Positions 47,152 to 58,644 of a stretch of DNA of 64,000 nucleotides are shown piece after piece; positions within the stretch are counted from its first letter, which is position 1; every line of letters starts with the position of its first letter. The position numbers were made by a program, and so were the translations under genes. Origin of the DNA: Cyathus striatus (taxonomy: Eukaryota > Basidiomycota > Agaricomycetes > Agaricales > Nidulariaceae); the NCBI GenBank assembly GCA_025738555.1, contig JAOVFP010000006.1:4898001-4962000 (forward strand), read 5' to 3'. The notes below the pieces were generated by a model. That model had not been told where the DNA came from and searched no databases. It saw nothing but the letters and a program-made list of their open reading frames with translations.

Positions 47152-48299
47152 TTATGGTTTTAGGAATATTGCAAGCATTGTCAATTGAGCAATACCAAGA
47201 AGCACTTGGGACTCCACCAGCATTGAAGCCACGCTGATATATTCATTTCTGTGAAATATCCCCAGATCCTTTCGAGTCCTACTATGAAACCACAGTAGCC
47301 TCCCCACAATTAAGGTAGTAAGCATTATGTTTTGAAAAAAGGTGACTGCTTGGAAAGCCACCAAAAAAAAATTGCCAACCTGATTAGCTAGGTGATCAGT
47401 GGGATATTTTGAGCAAGCTGCTGATGGTAACCACACTATGGTAGTAATTAAAACCCTGATTAGTTGGAATGTAGTCAGTAGCGGAGTAGGTGTAAACTCG
47501 ATGAGGATATTACAGGTATGTAGAAACCTTGTTGAGCTGCAGTAAATGTGGTAAGTAACATGTAATGAATATGAATAATTTCTTTACATAAGGATTAATG
47601 CCAATGAATTCGGACATAAGGAAAGCAGCATAGGCACCTGTTCATAACGATAGATTATAGACAATTCAGACATTATGCTATGAACCTCACAGTGTACCAG
47701 TAATATACCTATTGATACTGCTTGAACTAGCGACAATAATGCAAATATACTCCATTTCATAATCTTCAAGTCATTGTAAATGACTAAGAAGCGCCATATC
47801 TGATAAATGTGCTCTGGGTGATTAGCCACTATGTGTGCCAGTCCTAAAGAAATTATTACCATGACAATATCAACCGCCTAAGCTGTTAACATGAAGCAAA
47901 CATTCTTCAACCAGCTTTTTGTCCAATCAACACAGGGTCGTTGATGTGTGTGCATCCAAGGTATAGAAGCATGTTGGTTCTATGTAAAGCCCCAGAAAAT
48001 TGAAGGGAGCTTAAAACGAAAGCAATCACAATGTATACAGATAATAACCACTGCTGTGCACTGAGAAGTTTCTTCGCTGTGACATGAATAATAACAATGC
48101 ACAAATATGCAATCCCAACAAGCACTATTGTGTCATATAACATTCCAGCAAATAGGTTGCCTAATAGCCATGGCTTAATAAATTGGTCCATGCGAGATAT
48201 TGTTGACTCTGCACATTCTTGTACAGTTATGTAGGAGTAGTGTAGAGCAGTCATTCTGTATGAAGAAGAAAGGGATAAAGAAAACGAATGTTTGGTCAT
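47152..48299 (-). pseudogene. polytopic membrane protein (7-TM-like), broken
   Basis: Coding-like segments follow each other on the minus strand: 48254 to ~47920 (from MTALHYSYITVQECAES), ~47930-47590 and 47436-47152. Hydrophobic spans include LFAGMLYDTIVLVGIAYLCI, LLSVYIVIAFVLSSLQF, IVMVIISLGLAHIV, IFALLSLVQAVSIGILLV, FLVAFQAVTFFQNIMLTTLI and LLGIAQLTMLAIFL. The hydrophilic RTRKDLGIFHRNEYISVASM loop resembles multicopy Agaricomycete integral membrane proteins of unknown role. Breaks: a frame change near 47930 into SWLKNVCFMLTA, then a TAG at 47878-47880 followed directly by AVDIVMVIIS in the same frame. The TAG could be CAG after C-to-T. The start at 48254 is supported by conservation with the fragment at 40170. 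Confidence 0.55.
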
Positions 48300-48875
48300 G
48301 TGCGGGTCATAGTAAGATATATAAGCCTACCAATCTATTTAAATCAATGAGTCAGGTGCGATGGGTTTCAACCACAAAAAATTATTTCAGTAATAGATGT
48401 ATACATTGTCAAATTGGCACCAAGTAGATGAGTAGATGGGATATGAACCTTACCCCAATTAGCTAGTATTTCACTGCTTACACATAAGCACCCTCTGCAG
48501 CATTTGCTAACAGCCACTCATGCAGATTTCACACCTGTTGAGCTGTAACCACAGCTGCATCCGAGGGTACAATCTGCCAACCCGCTATACCCATCCCATC
48601 AGTATTACCAGTAGTTACAAACAAAGGGGAGGGGGAATGTACTGTGAATGTCACTATCAGCACTGCCTTTTATATTGGTGGCAGCAGGGTAGACAGACCA
48701 GTTGATACTGTAGCACAGTCAATCTACCATAATATCTATTTTAAATGCACGTGCATTCTCATAATGCATCACACTTGTAGAATTATATTACCTATTCAAA
48801 TGTCACAATAATCATTCCATGCCACCTCCACATATGCTTTTAGATATGTTACTATACCTATTATGTATTTTACTG
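48300..48875. other. 5' flank of the membrane-protein gene
   Basis: No gene. Its first ~60 bp is duplicated at 40.2 kb. Confidence 0.3.
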
Positions 48876-49369
48876 ACAATGTGGAGGTCTTTACCCTCCC
48901 CCCTAAATTCCGTCTGGAGTCCGGACGGAATCCACAGACTCTCTGGAAAGTCCACGGAATTTCCACGGAATTTCCGGCCATTCCACAGATTCCATCCGGA
49001 CTCCGGATGGACTTGTTTTGGCAGAGATACCTGCCAAATTTTAGTTTTCCGGTCCGGGTGTTTTCTGGATGGATTCCACATGGAATCCGGATTATTGGCC
49101 AAATTCCGCCTTTCAGCCAGAATTCCGAAGGAATTTGCTATACTGGATTCCACCTGGAATCCATATGGATTCCGGGTAGCTTGTATTAACTGGTGGTTTA
49201 TTACTTACTTTACTTGTATTATAAATAAATTAGTAGAGCATGGCATAGTTGCATTGTTTGAACCAATATTGTTGTGATGATTACATAACATTCATTCATA
49301 CCATAGTGTGTGTGCACATGCTGTACAGTCCACAACTTCTATTATGGCTATGTCAAGTGTGACATGGTG

Positions 49370-49700
49370 TGTGGAGTGTGACACTATGCATTGAGTGTGA
49401 TATGTGTGTTGAGTGTGACATGATGCATTGAGTGACACCATGTGAGTGACACCATGCATTGAGTGTGACACTGTGTGTTGAGTGTGACACCTGTGACATA
49501 ATGTGTTGAGTGTGACACCATGTGCTGAGTGTGACACCGTGTGTTAAGTGTGACACCGTGTGTTAAGTGTGACACCGTGTGTTAAGTGTGACACCGTGTG
49601 TTAAGTGTGACACCGTGTGTTAAGTGTGACACTATGTGTTGAGTGTGACACCGTGTGTTGAGTGTGACACCTGTGATACCATGTGTTGAGTGTGACACCA
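49370..49700. repeat. 19-bp satellite, left array of copy 2
   Basis: Tandem GTGACACCGTGTGTTAAGT-type units, the same family as at 8225-8705, with a few variant units at the left. Confidence 0.9.
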
Positions 49701-49924
49701 CATGTCAAGTGTGACACACAGGCATCACAATGTTTGCTTAGTATCACACTTCGTGACACTGTGTGTTGAGTGTGACACACAGGCAACACAATGTTGCATA
49801 GTGTTGCAGTATCATAATAATATGTGTCTCACAGTTTTGCAGTTATCACAGCTACTTTTCACATAGTGTTCACACTTGACACATAGTGTCACACTCAACA
49901 CATAGTGTCACACTCAACACCTAG

Positions 49925-50600
49925 GTTCACACTTTTCACGTTGTGTCACACTTTTCATGTTGTGTCACACTTTTCATGTTGTGTCACACTTTTCATGTTG
50001 TGTCACACTTTTCATGTTGTGTCACACTTTTCATGTTGTGTCACACTTTTCATGTTGTGTCACACTTTTCATGTTGTGTCACACTTTTCATGTTGTGTCA
50101 CACTTTTCATGTTGTGTCACACTTTTCATGTTGTGTCACACTTTTCACGTTGTGTCACACTTTTCACGTTGTGTCACACTTTTCACGTTGTGTCACACTT
50201 TTCACATTGTGTCACACTTTTCATGTTGTGTCACACTTTTCACATTGTGTCACACTTTTCACGTTGTGTCACACTTTTCACGTTGTGTCACACTTTTCAC
50301 ATTGTGTCACACTTTTCACATTGTGTCACACTTTTCACATTGTGTCACACTTTTCACATTGTGTCACACTTTTCACATTGTGTCACACTTTTCATGTTGT
50401 GTCACACTTTTCACATTGTGTCACACTTTTCATGTTGTGTCACACTTTTCACATTGTGTCACACTTTTCACATTGTGTCACACCTTTCATGTTGCGTCAC
50501 ACCTTTCATGTTGCATCACACCTTTCACATGGTGTCATGCTCAACACATGGTGTCACACTGTTCACATGGTGTCATGCTCAATACATGCTGTCAAACTTT
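49925..50600. repeat. 19-bp satellite, right array of copy 2, opposite orientation
   Basis: About 34 tandem GTGTCACACTTTTCATGTT / TTCACATT units. Reverse-complementing the left-array unit gives GTGTCACACTTAACACATG, identical at 16 of 19 positions, so the two arrays are inverted copies of one satellite. Homogenised blocks of the CATGTT, CACGTT and CACATT variants are visible. The ~240-residue ORFs open in all three frames here are by-products of a stop-free 19-mer. Confidence 0.92.
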
Positions 50601-51164
50601 TCGCTTAATGTCACACTTGTCACGCTTTTGTAGTGTCACAGTATCACTTATCACACAGCATTACAGATTTTGACAGCTGTGACACTATGTGACAAGTGTG
50701 ATAATAAAGATGACCCTGATGACCATGTGAAACTGTGACAACTCCAATACTGTGACATTGCAAAAAGTGTGACAAGTGTAATACTATGTCAAATATAACT
50801 GTGATGACTGCAATACATAATATTGTAATCCTGTAATACTATGTGACTGTATGGGAAAACAAAGTTATATTTCATTTCTATCAATTGGAAAATTTCTTAT
50901 TCCACCCGGATTCCACCCAGAAAAAATGTTCTTTAACACGGACTCAATGTGAACTTTGTCTGGAAATTATCATGTCCATCCGGACTCCTTCCGGAAAATC
51001 TGTGTTCCATGTGGATTCCATCTGGAAAATCCAGTTTTCATACGGAGTCCACCCGGAAAATCCGGACATTTTCTTGTCCGTCCGGAGTCTGTCCGGAATA
51101 TGGGGGGGAGGGTAAAGTACTGACAATGTGCTACAGCTGATTTTATGTATTTAAGTAGTTTACA

Positions 51165-51452
51165 ATGTACCATAAATACTTATCCATTTGCCTCATGCTT
51201 TCTTCCTCTGTGTGCTCTGAGGTCAAATGTAACGTTGTCATCGTCGATGTGTTGTTTATTTCAACAACACTCTCATCCATATCAGGTCAACTACGCATGT
51301 TCATTGTCATTGCCCCTCAAATACCAGGTGAACCCATAACCTGCGGCGGAATTAGAATGTGTTCAAGAGCAAGCGGGCAGTGTATGGGTGAAATATACCA
51401 TTTGAGGGTCACTGGAATATCTGGATGCAGCATCAAACGTGAAAGACATTAA
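51165..51452 (+). CDS. short ORF, 95 aa, unsupported
   Basis: An ATG ORF with mixed composition (CNVVIVDVLFISTTLSSISG, then MCSRASGQCMGEIYHLRV). Its G+C is higher than the flanks. No family, splice or conservation support. Confidence 0.2.
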   Translation: MYHKYLSICLMLSSSVCSEVKCNVVIVDVLFISTTLSSISGQLRMFIVIAPQIPGEPITCGGIRMCSRASGQCMGEIYHLRVTGISGCSIKRERH

Positions 51453-51687
51453 TAAAAAAATATACACAGAGCTATTTTTTTATAATATGCTGTAGCATCT
51501 ATACTCCAGCTGGAAGATAGGGGAAGGGGAAGTAAAATGCAGCCATTCGGAAAACGAATGACAGGAGAGTATGAGAGAGTATGAATTCAAGTCGGAAGAT
51601 TAGCTTTGCAATGGTTGACAGCAAGACATAAGGTATGTGTGTAAGCGTAAGATATCAACAAATGTGCACATGCCTTTATGTATGCGT
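51453..51687. other. short unique interval
   Basis: Nothing recognised before the MITE. Confidence 0.3.
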
Positions 51688-51689
51688 TA

Positions 51690-52928
51690 AGGTAGGGCTC
51701 ACTAAGTTCTAGCATCCTTATGTAATCATATTACATAAGCGCCAAGACCGGCCAAATCTGAGGTTCAGAAAATTTCCGAAATAATAATGTCAAAATTCAT
51801 TGAATATATTGTTCAAGAAAGCAAATTTACCTTTCAAAGCTACTTTACAAAACAATTAAAAGTTCTTTTTATCACTTATAGCACATCTAGCCAATTTCAC
51901 GACCATGCCCCTAGCCTGACTTGGCAGTGGAGTACAAGGGGGTGACTGCGGAGAAACGAGGGTGAGTATGAGACAAAGGCAGAGAATGAGAACTCAGGGG
52001 GTAGGACTTTGGCTTCAGCTTATGTGCTGCACCCCTGGGATTCCTGGTCCTGGATTTCGGAGTAAGGGCAAGCCCTTCGGAGAAGACGAAAGACAAGAAG
52101 ACAAGAGGTGTAACTCAAGTCAGACTGAAGGGTGAGGATGTAGTTCAATACAAAACTGAAGTCTAAGTACAAATCGAGTACTACTTAAATACTAGAGACT
52201 TGGAGTAAGTAAAGGCCGCTGGCCAAGGCCAGCAGAGAAGTACGGTCAGGGTAGGCGTACATAGAATGAAGACTATAACTAATTAAACATAATAAAACAC
52301 ATTGGAGAAGTGAGCGTGTAGGGCGGTGTAAAGTGAAACTGATAGTGGCACACTATGAGATGTATACTACAATACTGAGGGGATAGCTCAGTATGGCAGA
52401 AGAAAGGAAACGAGAGTAAGCTATGTACAGTAATCAATATGTAATATTAAGAACATAATCAAAGTCTGGAGTTACAAAGGGAAAAGGTGGAGTAAGAGAC
52501 TAGAGGTCCAGAGGTAGGCGGTACGGGATATGACAGCCAACTAAAATGCTCTCCCTCAGAGTGGAAAGATATCTTCTGTTCCTCTGGATCATGTGATAAT
52601 GTGACATTATGTGACATTGTAATGACATGTCATGATATGTCATGGTGTGTGACAGCCAAATCTGAGGACTTGAAAATATAAAATGCTGTCATTCGCACGG
52701 AAATGTAATAAATATGCATTTTCTACAATAAAAAGTTTTTCTATATCAAGTCCCCCAAAATTAAATTAATTTAAAATTTTCTTTCTAGGAGTGAGAGATT
52801 CAATCACCACAAATGCATCCCAGAAGAAAGAATTCCATTAGAGTGGATTGCGACTGAGCTGATGGTCATCAAAGTTGATGAAAGGAATTGCTTACATAAG
52901 GGGTGCCAGAACTTAGTGAGCCCTACCT
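51690..52928. mobile_element. TA-flanked MITE carrying a nested solo LTR
   Basis: The left end is AGGTAGGGCTCACTAAGTTC and the right end, reverse-complemented, the same 20 bp. The match continues imperfectly to TTATGTAA. TA lies at 51688-51689 and 52929-52930. Removing the inserted LTR and its 5-bp duplication leaves ~593 bp without coding capacity. Confidence 0.78.
51895..52535. mobile_element. solo LTR (Gypsy-like), TSD GCCAA
   Basis: It starts TTTCACGACCATGCCCC (expected TGTCACGACC, with one G-to-T change) and ends GGGATATGACA. Perfect 5-bp duplications GCCAA lie at 51890-51894 and 52536-52540. It is clearly the same family as 57975-58639, with many shared blocks (GGCCAAGGCCAGCAGA, TTCGGAGTAAGGGCAAG). 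Because it is nested inside the MITE it is younger than that insertion. Confidence 0.9.
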
Positions 52929-52937
52929 TAGTTTGCA

Positions 52938-53201
52938 ATGTTTGGCGATAACCTCTGTTGCCAGTGCAATGCCACTTCTTATTCACAGGAACATCCATTG
53001 GTCCAACTACCCAAGTTCCAATTGCCCCCTTTGGAGTTTCTCCTGCTTTGGTCTCTTGAGAGTATACTGGAGACTTGCAGTCAAATGGAACTGGAACAAG
53101 TGCAGTTTCAGCTGCATAAGTTATTTACTACATTCTCATTGAGACCCACTCGTTTATCTAAGCTAGATAAGCTTTTGGCAGATATAATGAGCAATACATG
53201 A
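52938..53201 (+). CDS. short ORF with helical composition, possible exon
   Basis: It encodes LVQLPKFQLPPLEFLLLWSL and then ETCSQMELEQVQFQLHKLF, ending DKLLADIMSNT. The amphipathic, acidic text looks more protein-like than nearby ORFs. The MITE ends 10 bp before the ATG, so any upstream exon has been separated by it. Family unknown. Confidence 0.3.
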   Translation: MFGDNLCCQCNATSYSQEHPLVQLPKFQLPPLEFLLLWSLESILETCSQMELEQVQFQLHKLFTTFSLRPTRLSKLDKLLADIMSNT

Positions 53202-53468
53202 CCATTGACATTACATATGTTCACCACCTGGTAAACACATACAAAGATGCTCCTTTTGCTTCATACAGAAGCTTGCAACACATCTCTCTCTCGATCCTCA
53301 TTTGTTCTTATTCCTCCTCAGCTTGGTGACAGCAACTTGGAACTGGACTGCAGTATTTATTGAAGCCCTACCTTATGCACCAGTATTGATCCCCCTGGCA
53401 CGAGTAAGTGACATAGGACATACTGGATGTAGACTCAAAGGTTGATATAATATGTGGCAAGATAGTGC
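53202..53468. other. short unique interval
   Basis: Nothing recognised. Confidence 0.3.
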
Positions 53469-53477
53469 CATTGATTG

Positions 53478-56119
53478 GGGCTGCTAACTTTCAAGTTCCT
53501 GTCAAGTTTTTCGAGTTACAGTCAAGTCTCACTTAAGTTATAGTTGAGTTCCACTTTAGAGCTCACTTAACTTTTTCAAGTCAAAGTTAAGTTACCTTGA
53601 GTGGCTTTTTCATATTTTGAGTGGACTTAAGTTCCTCACTTTTTTTTTTTGGAAAAGTCAAGTTCCCTTGAGTAAACTTAAGTTCACCACTTATTATTTT
53701 TTTGAGTGAAAGTCAAGTTCCTTCAAGTCAAGTAGGGGGGATGCTAACATTTCGAGCTCCTGTCAATTTTTTCGAGTTAAAGTTAAGTTTTTTTTGGTGA
53801 AAGTTGAGTTCCCTTGAGTTATAATTAAGTTCCAATCAGGTGAAAGTCAAGTTCCCTCAAGTTATATTAAGTTCTAATCAGGTGTAAGTCAAGTTCCGAA
53901 TATTCTAATTTAAAAAGTTCAAGTGTATAGTAAGCATACACTAATCATTCCCATACCCCCACCCAATGTTTTCTACAGCTCTACTCAACAATTCCCACGC
54001 ACTCCACCTGCCTTTATTTACACACATTTGCACATGTGTTGTACTATTCATCACTTACATGAACACAAATATTCATCACCACGATGTCAACATGTGAACA
54101 CATCACAAGACTGTTGATGGGCACTCTTCCTAGTCATCATCCTTAACAGTGAGCAAGTCTTTTCTTAAATTGTTAGCTCAGTTTTTGCTCTTTTTCTTTC
54201 AATCTTTTTGCATCACTTAATGTAAGTTGTTATACACATAGTAGACCATATTATATTAAGTAATAATGTAAATAAACTTATAAAAAATGCAAGTTACATT
54301 TTTATGTAATCCTTTATAATAATATGTTCCATGCTTTGTACAGTAGATTATATGATTTGTTGGAAAAGTGTATTAATTGTGTGGGAAAGTAAGAGCAGAG
54401 GCATGGGAAACTATGAGCAGGAGTGCAGGAGATAATGAACAGAGGTCAGAATGATAAGTGAAAGCGTGGGAAAGGTGTGGGAAGTAGAAGTGGGTAGTAA
54501 TGAGCACCAGAAGTGAAAAGCGGAGGCATGGGAAAATATGAGTGGGAGGGCGGGAGAGTGAAAAGAGGTCGGAATGATCAGCGAAAGTGTGGGAAAATGT
54601 TGAGGGGGAATGCAGATAGCAGTGAACAGCAGAAGCAGAGGCATGGGAAATAGAAGTGGACAGCAGTGAGCATCAGAAGTGAAAAGCGGAGGCGTGGGAA
54701 ATTATGAGCAGGAGGGCGGGAATGATGAAATGTGCAGTAAATTGTGAGCAGATTAGAGGAGAAGCGAAAGTGTGGGAAATCATGAGTGGGAGGGCAAGAT
54801 AGTATGAGTAGAGATCAGAATGATGGCAGATGTGTGGGAAATTATGAGTGGAGGTGTGGGCAACAATGAGAATGTGCAATTAATAGGAAATGAATAAACA
54901 TTAAATTATAAGTGTGGGAAACAGCAAGCGGGGGTGGGAAACAACACAAACTACAGTATAATTATTGTAAGGTATTCATTATACAACTTGCTTATTTTTC
55001 AAGTAAAAGTTAAGTTCCCTTGAGTAAAGTTAAGTTTCTCACTTATTTTTTTGAGTGAAAGTTAAGTTCCATCAAGTGGAGATGAGTTTCTTGCTTATTT
55101 TTTTGAGTGAAAGTTAAGTTCCATCGAGTGGAGTTGAGTTCCTCACTTATTTTTTTTCAAGTAAAAGTTACATTCCATTGAGTTCCTCACTTAAGCTAAA
55201 TTCAAGTGTCAGTTGAGTTACCATCAAGTTACCTTCAAGTGGTAAATGACAACTCAACTCCACTCAAATTTAAGTCAAGTTCCATTTGAGTTCCAGTTAA
55301 GTTCTAGTTAAGTTCCTACTTTAAATTCCTCAAATTCCATTAAAAAAACCCATACTTTACAATCATGCTCATTGCGGTCATGATCCTTAGCTCGTTGTTT
55401 CCCACACCCACCGCTGCCACCATGCATGTATAAAAATAGTGCCATCACATCAGCCATCAAATCTCCGATAATTCCACTTGCTTCTGATGCGTTGATGGTG
55501 ATCACATTGCACTTCCATCATCATGCTCAACAGTGAGCATGTATTTGCACATTCTTCTCTCAGTTTTTGCATTCATCCTGTGATTTTTTTTTACAATATG
55601 AAGTTAATTATTTTGTATCTAATATAACATCTTAGTTGCATAAACATCATGTACTGTGCTTACATAAAATATAACAAGAATAATAATAATTTCAGCTTCT
55701 CATACTATTTTATAGGTAATTTAGCTTTACTGTCGAAGTATTTAATATATATTTGTATTCACAAAAATATTGGGAAGAATCGCCCAACAACTCGACCAGG
55801 AATGAAAATAATGGGTGCTCACTGTTTTTGACAATGACAAGGCACATGAATGCAATCAAACACACCATGGAAATAATGCATGGCACTTATTGATCAATTG
55901 ACGGAGGCACATCAAATTAATGATCAACATTAAGGGGCGTGGGAAATAATGAATGCGGAGACAAACATTAATCTAGCAATCCATAGCAGTGTTGGAATCT
56001 CTGTCATATACCATACAATTTACATTTTTTAAGTTACAGGTAAGTTCCAAAGTTGAGTTCCAGTTGAGTTCCATTTGAGTTCCATTTGAGTTACCAGGAA
56101 CTCAAAAAGTTGACAGCCC
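53478..56119. mobile_element. 2.6-kb non-autonomous element, 9-bp TSD CATTGATTG
   Basis: It begins GGGCTGCTAACTTTCAAGTT and ends AAAAAGTTGACAGCCC, giving imperfect inverted ends GGGCTGYYAACTTT. Perfect 9-bp duplications CATTGATTG lie at 53469-53477 and 56120-56128. Both ends are filled with AAGTTAAGTTCC / GAGTTCCATT words (53480-53930, 54970-55330, 56030-56110). Inner sequence has GCGTGGGAAA words, inverted near 53990 (TTCCCACGC). A 9-bp duplication favours Mutator-like elements, or hAT if one base is coincidental. No transposase seen. Confidence 0.75.
54380..54960. repeat. degenerate GTGGGAAA-rich tandem repeat inside the 2.6-kb element
   Basis: Purine-rich, irregular repeats built of GGAGGCGTGGGAAATTATGA and similar words. 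The antisense frames give Ser/Phe/Pro-rich ORFs (54411-54879, minus) that are not genes. Confidence 0.7.
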
Positions 56120-56128
56120 CATTGATTG

Positions 56129-56815
56129 TGATTTGTGTCTGCACAATCAATAATTGCTGTGTATGCATTGCAATCGATTAAAAGTATGTAGTAGAAATGG
56201 AATCAACACCATGTCCAAATCAATAAAAATGAAATCAATAAAAATATAACTGTAGTAGTACTTTAAATGAATGGTCCCCAATGATAAATATAAACACATG
56301 AACAGGGTTATGAACCATGTGTGCTTAACCAGCAGTGTAGTATAAGTTACTTATGTACTCAATCTTATTTAACTGCTATTTCAAGACTTTGTGATCAGTT
56401 AAAGGACTTGCATCTTCCCTTATATTTTCATATACACATTTCCAGTTCAGCAAAAGATTCAGTCAAGCCAAATATTAAATGTAACATTATTTAGTGCTTA
56501 CAACAACAATGTCATGAATTATCTAGGACGCAACACATAGATGAAGGGGAAGATGATTACAATACATATATATTATACACTAATTATTGATTGGGAAAGG
56601 CACAAATCGCAATCAATCACCCTCTCAGTGACGAAACATTGCAGCCATGGCCAGTAGTCGCTGACAGCGATTGATCAAAATGATAGCTACAACTATGTCT
56701 ATCTGTCTTGTTCTTTTGGTCTTCTGTTAATCATCTCAGATGAATCGTCTGAGTGACTACACTGTAGTTTTGGAGTTCATGAGGAACAGCTATAATGTTA
56801 ATATATCTGATGCAA
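56129..56815. other. unique AT-rich interval
   Basis: No gene or repeat recognised. Confidence 0.35.
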
Positions 56816-57235
56816 CGAAAGTTAATGGTATCTCCGGCAGCACATTTTGGGGCCCTGTATTGCCTTTTCATTGTATGAAGGCAATTGAGGGTAGAGAAAT
56901 GACTCTTTGGTAAACAGTCTTTGTTGGATGCATATGTAGGTAGATACCTACCATTGGTAAACATCTCAACAACCAATTATAACTTGTAACTAAATTTATA
57001 AACCGCCACACTTGCTTACCTTGTGCCAGTTGTTTTGTTGTGCATGGAGACTCTGTCACATCTATAGAGACAGATCCCTGACAACACATTTTGGGGCCCT
57101 GTATCACCTTTTCATTGTCTGAACTGAGCACTCATGGATATCTCCATTAGTGAACATATTAACTACTGATTTGTTTAAAGTCAATAGTATATCCTGCATC
57201 ACATTTTAGGGCCTTTGTAGAGCAGGCAAAATGCC
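56816..57235. repeat. three related direct repeats
   Basis: CACATTTTGGGGCCCTGTAT followed by TGCCTTTTCATTGT occurs near 56840 and 57080, and a degenerate third copy (CACATTTTAGGGCCT) near 57205. The first two copies are each followed by TGAA and a TGGTAAACAT-like element. No coding meaning. Confidence 0.6.
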
Positions 57236-57969
57236 TGTGCTGTGATGACCTTTTTTGACAAGGTTTCTCTGCAGGTGAATAATCAATTCACTTTTCGATA
57301 CTCATGTGATTTTTCCCATGGCTATATATTTTTCCCACAAACACATGTTTCAATTTGACCCCAATTTCAAATTTGACCCTCCAATCTCTCTTATTCAGCT
57401 CATGGAGTTGAGCTTAATGACAGCACTCTCAACATAATACACTGAACAATAATTTTTAAAGTCAAACAAGGTTGCCCAAATCAAGTTTTCTATGTGTAAT
57501 ATGTATACTTCCCACAACACACCCACCTGTTGATTTCTCAGGGTCAAAGCACTTTGTCAATGATTTGCAGGCTACTCATAGTGTATGGGGCAAAACCTTC
57601 TGGAGACTGTTGCCATACCTGGTGAATGAATATTAATTGATTTAAGTAGAAATACTACTTATGGTATGTATATTTTTATTGATAAAAGCAAAGTACTATC
57701 ATTTAAGAATTGAAGGGAGCAGTCCCCTGTTTATGGTATCAATGAGAATGCATTATAAATATTTAGTAAACATTTTCCAAAGGTATAACTGCACTAAAAT
57801 GTAGCCAAAATCATCACCATTCTCAATTGTGAAGAAATTCAGCAACCAATTTTTGCATTTAGTGCTGGTTGACCCCTCTCCACATTGCCTCTGGTACCTT
57901 GAGAATTGCTGACTATTTTCTAGATGTAAGGAGCATTTGTTGTCACAATGAACAAGTTCTTCTGAGCAG
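57236..57969. other. unique AT-rich interval
   Basis: No gene or repeat recognised. Confidence 0.35.
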
Positions 57970-57974
57970 TATTT

Positions 57975-58639
57975 TGTCATGACCATGCCCCAGGCCTGAC
58001 TTTGTGGTGGAGAATGAGAGGGTGACTACAGAGAAGCAAGGGTGAGTATGAGATGAAGATGGAGAACAAGAACTCAGGGGTAGGACTTTGACTTCAGCTT
58101 ATATGCTGTTCCCCTGGGATTCCTTGTCCTGGATTTCGGAGTAAGGGCAAGCCCTTCAGAGAAGATGAGAAGAGAAGACAAAAGGCGAGAGATGTAACTC
58201 AAGTCAGACTAAGGGTGAGGACATAGTTCAATATGAAATTAAAGGCTAAGTACAAATCAAGTGCTACTTAAATACTGGAGACTTGGAGTAAGTAAAGGCT
58301 GCTGGCCAAGGCCAGCAGACAAGTATGGTCAGGGTAGGCATATGTAGAATGAAGACTATAACTAATTAAACATAATAAAACATGTTGGAGAAGTGAGTGC
58401 ATATGGTGGTGTAAGGTGAAACTAATAGTGGCACACTTAAGAATGATAAGTGACTCACTGTGAATGTATACTACATTACTGAGGGGATGGCTCAGTAGAA
58501 TGGAAGAAAGGGAATGGAAGTAATCTATGTACAGTAAGCAATATGTAATAATAAGAATGTAATCAAAGTCTGGAGTAAACAGAAGGAAATGCGGAGTAAG
58601 AGACTAGAGGTCTGGAGGTAGGTGATGTGGGATATGACA
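57975..58639. mobile_element. solo LTR (Gypsy-like), TSD TATTT
   Basis: It starts TGTCATGACCATGCCCC and ends GGGATATGACA, with TGTCAT/ATGACA termini. Perfect 5-bp duplications TATTT lie at 57970-57974 and 58640-58644. Same family as 51895-52535. The internal region has been lost, presumably by LTR-LTR recombination. Confidence 0.92.
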
Positions 58640-58644
58640 TATTT

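Larger units (their letters stand above)
48884..51122. mobile_element. hAT-like non-autonomous element with inverted satellite arms, copy 2
   Basis: Ends are GAGGTCTTTACCCTCCCCCC at the left and, reverse-complemented at the right, CAGTACTTTACCCTCCCCCC. Perfect 8-bp target duplications ACAATGTG sit at 48876-48883 and 51123-51130, as expected for hAT. Outer ~250 bp on each side is rich in TCCGGA. The core contains two oppositely oriented 19-bp satellite arrays, so the element can fold into a long hairpin. No transposase is present. Differences from copy 1 are mostly C/T and G/A transitions at CpG. Confidence 0.85.

Noticed and set aside
49925..50600. Resemblance of the regular array to a CRISPR
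   Set aside because: Units are contiguous with no unique spacers, and the genome is fungal.
49905..50673. Three overlapping ORFs of 221-242 aa with perfect 19-residue repeats
   Set aside because: They are the three frames of a stop-free 19-bp satellite, not proteins.
54411..54879. Minus-strand ORFs rich in Leu/Pro/Ser
   Set aside because: Antisense of a purine-rich degenerate repeat inside the 2.6-kb element.
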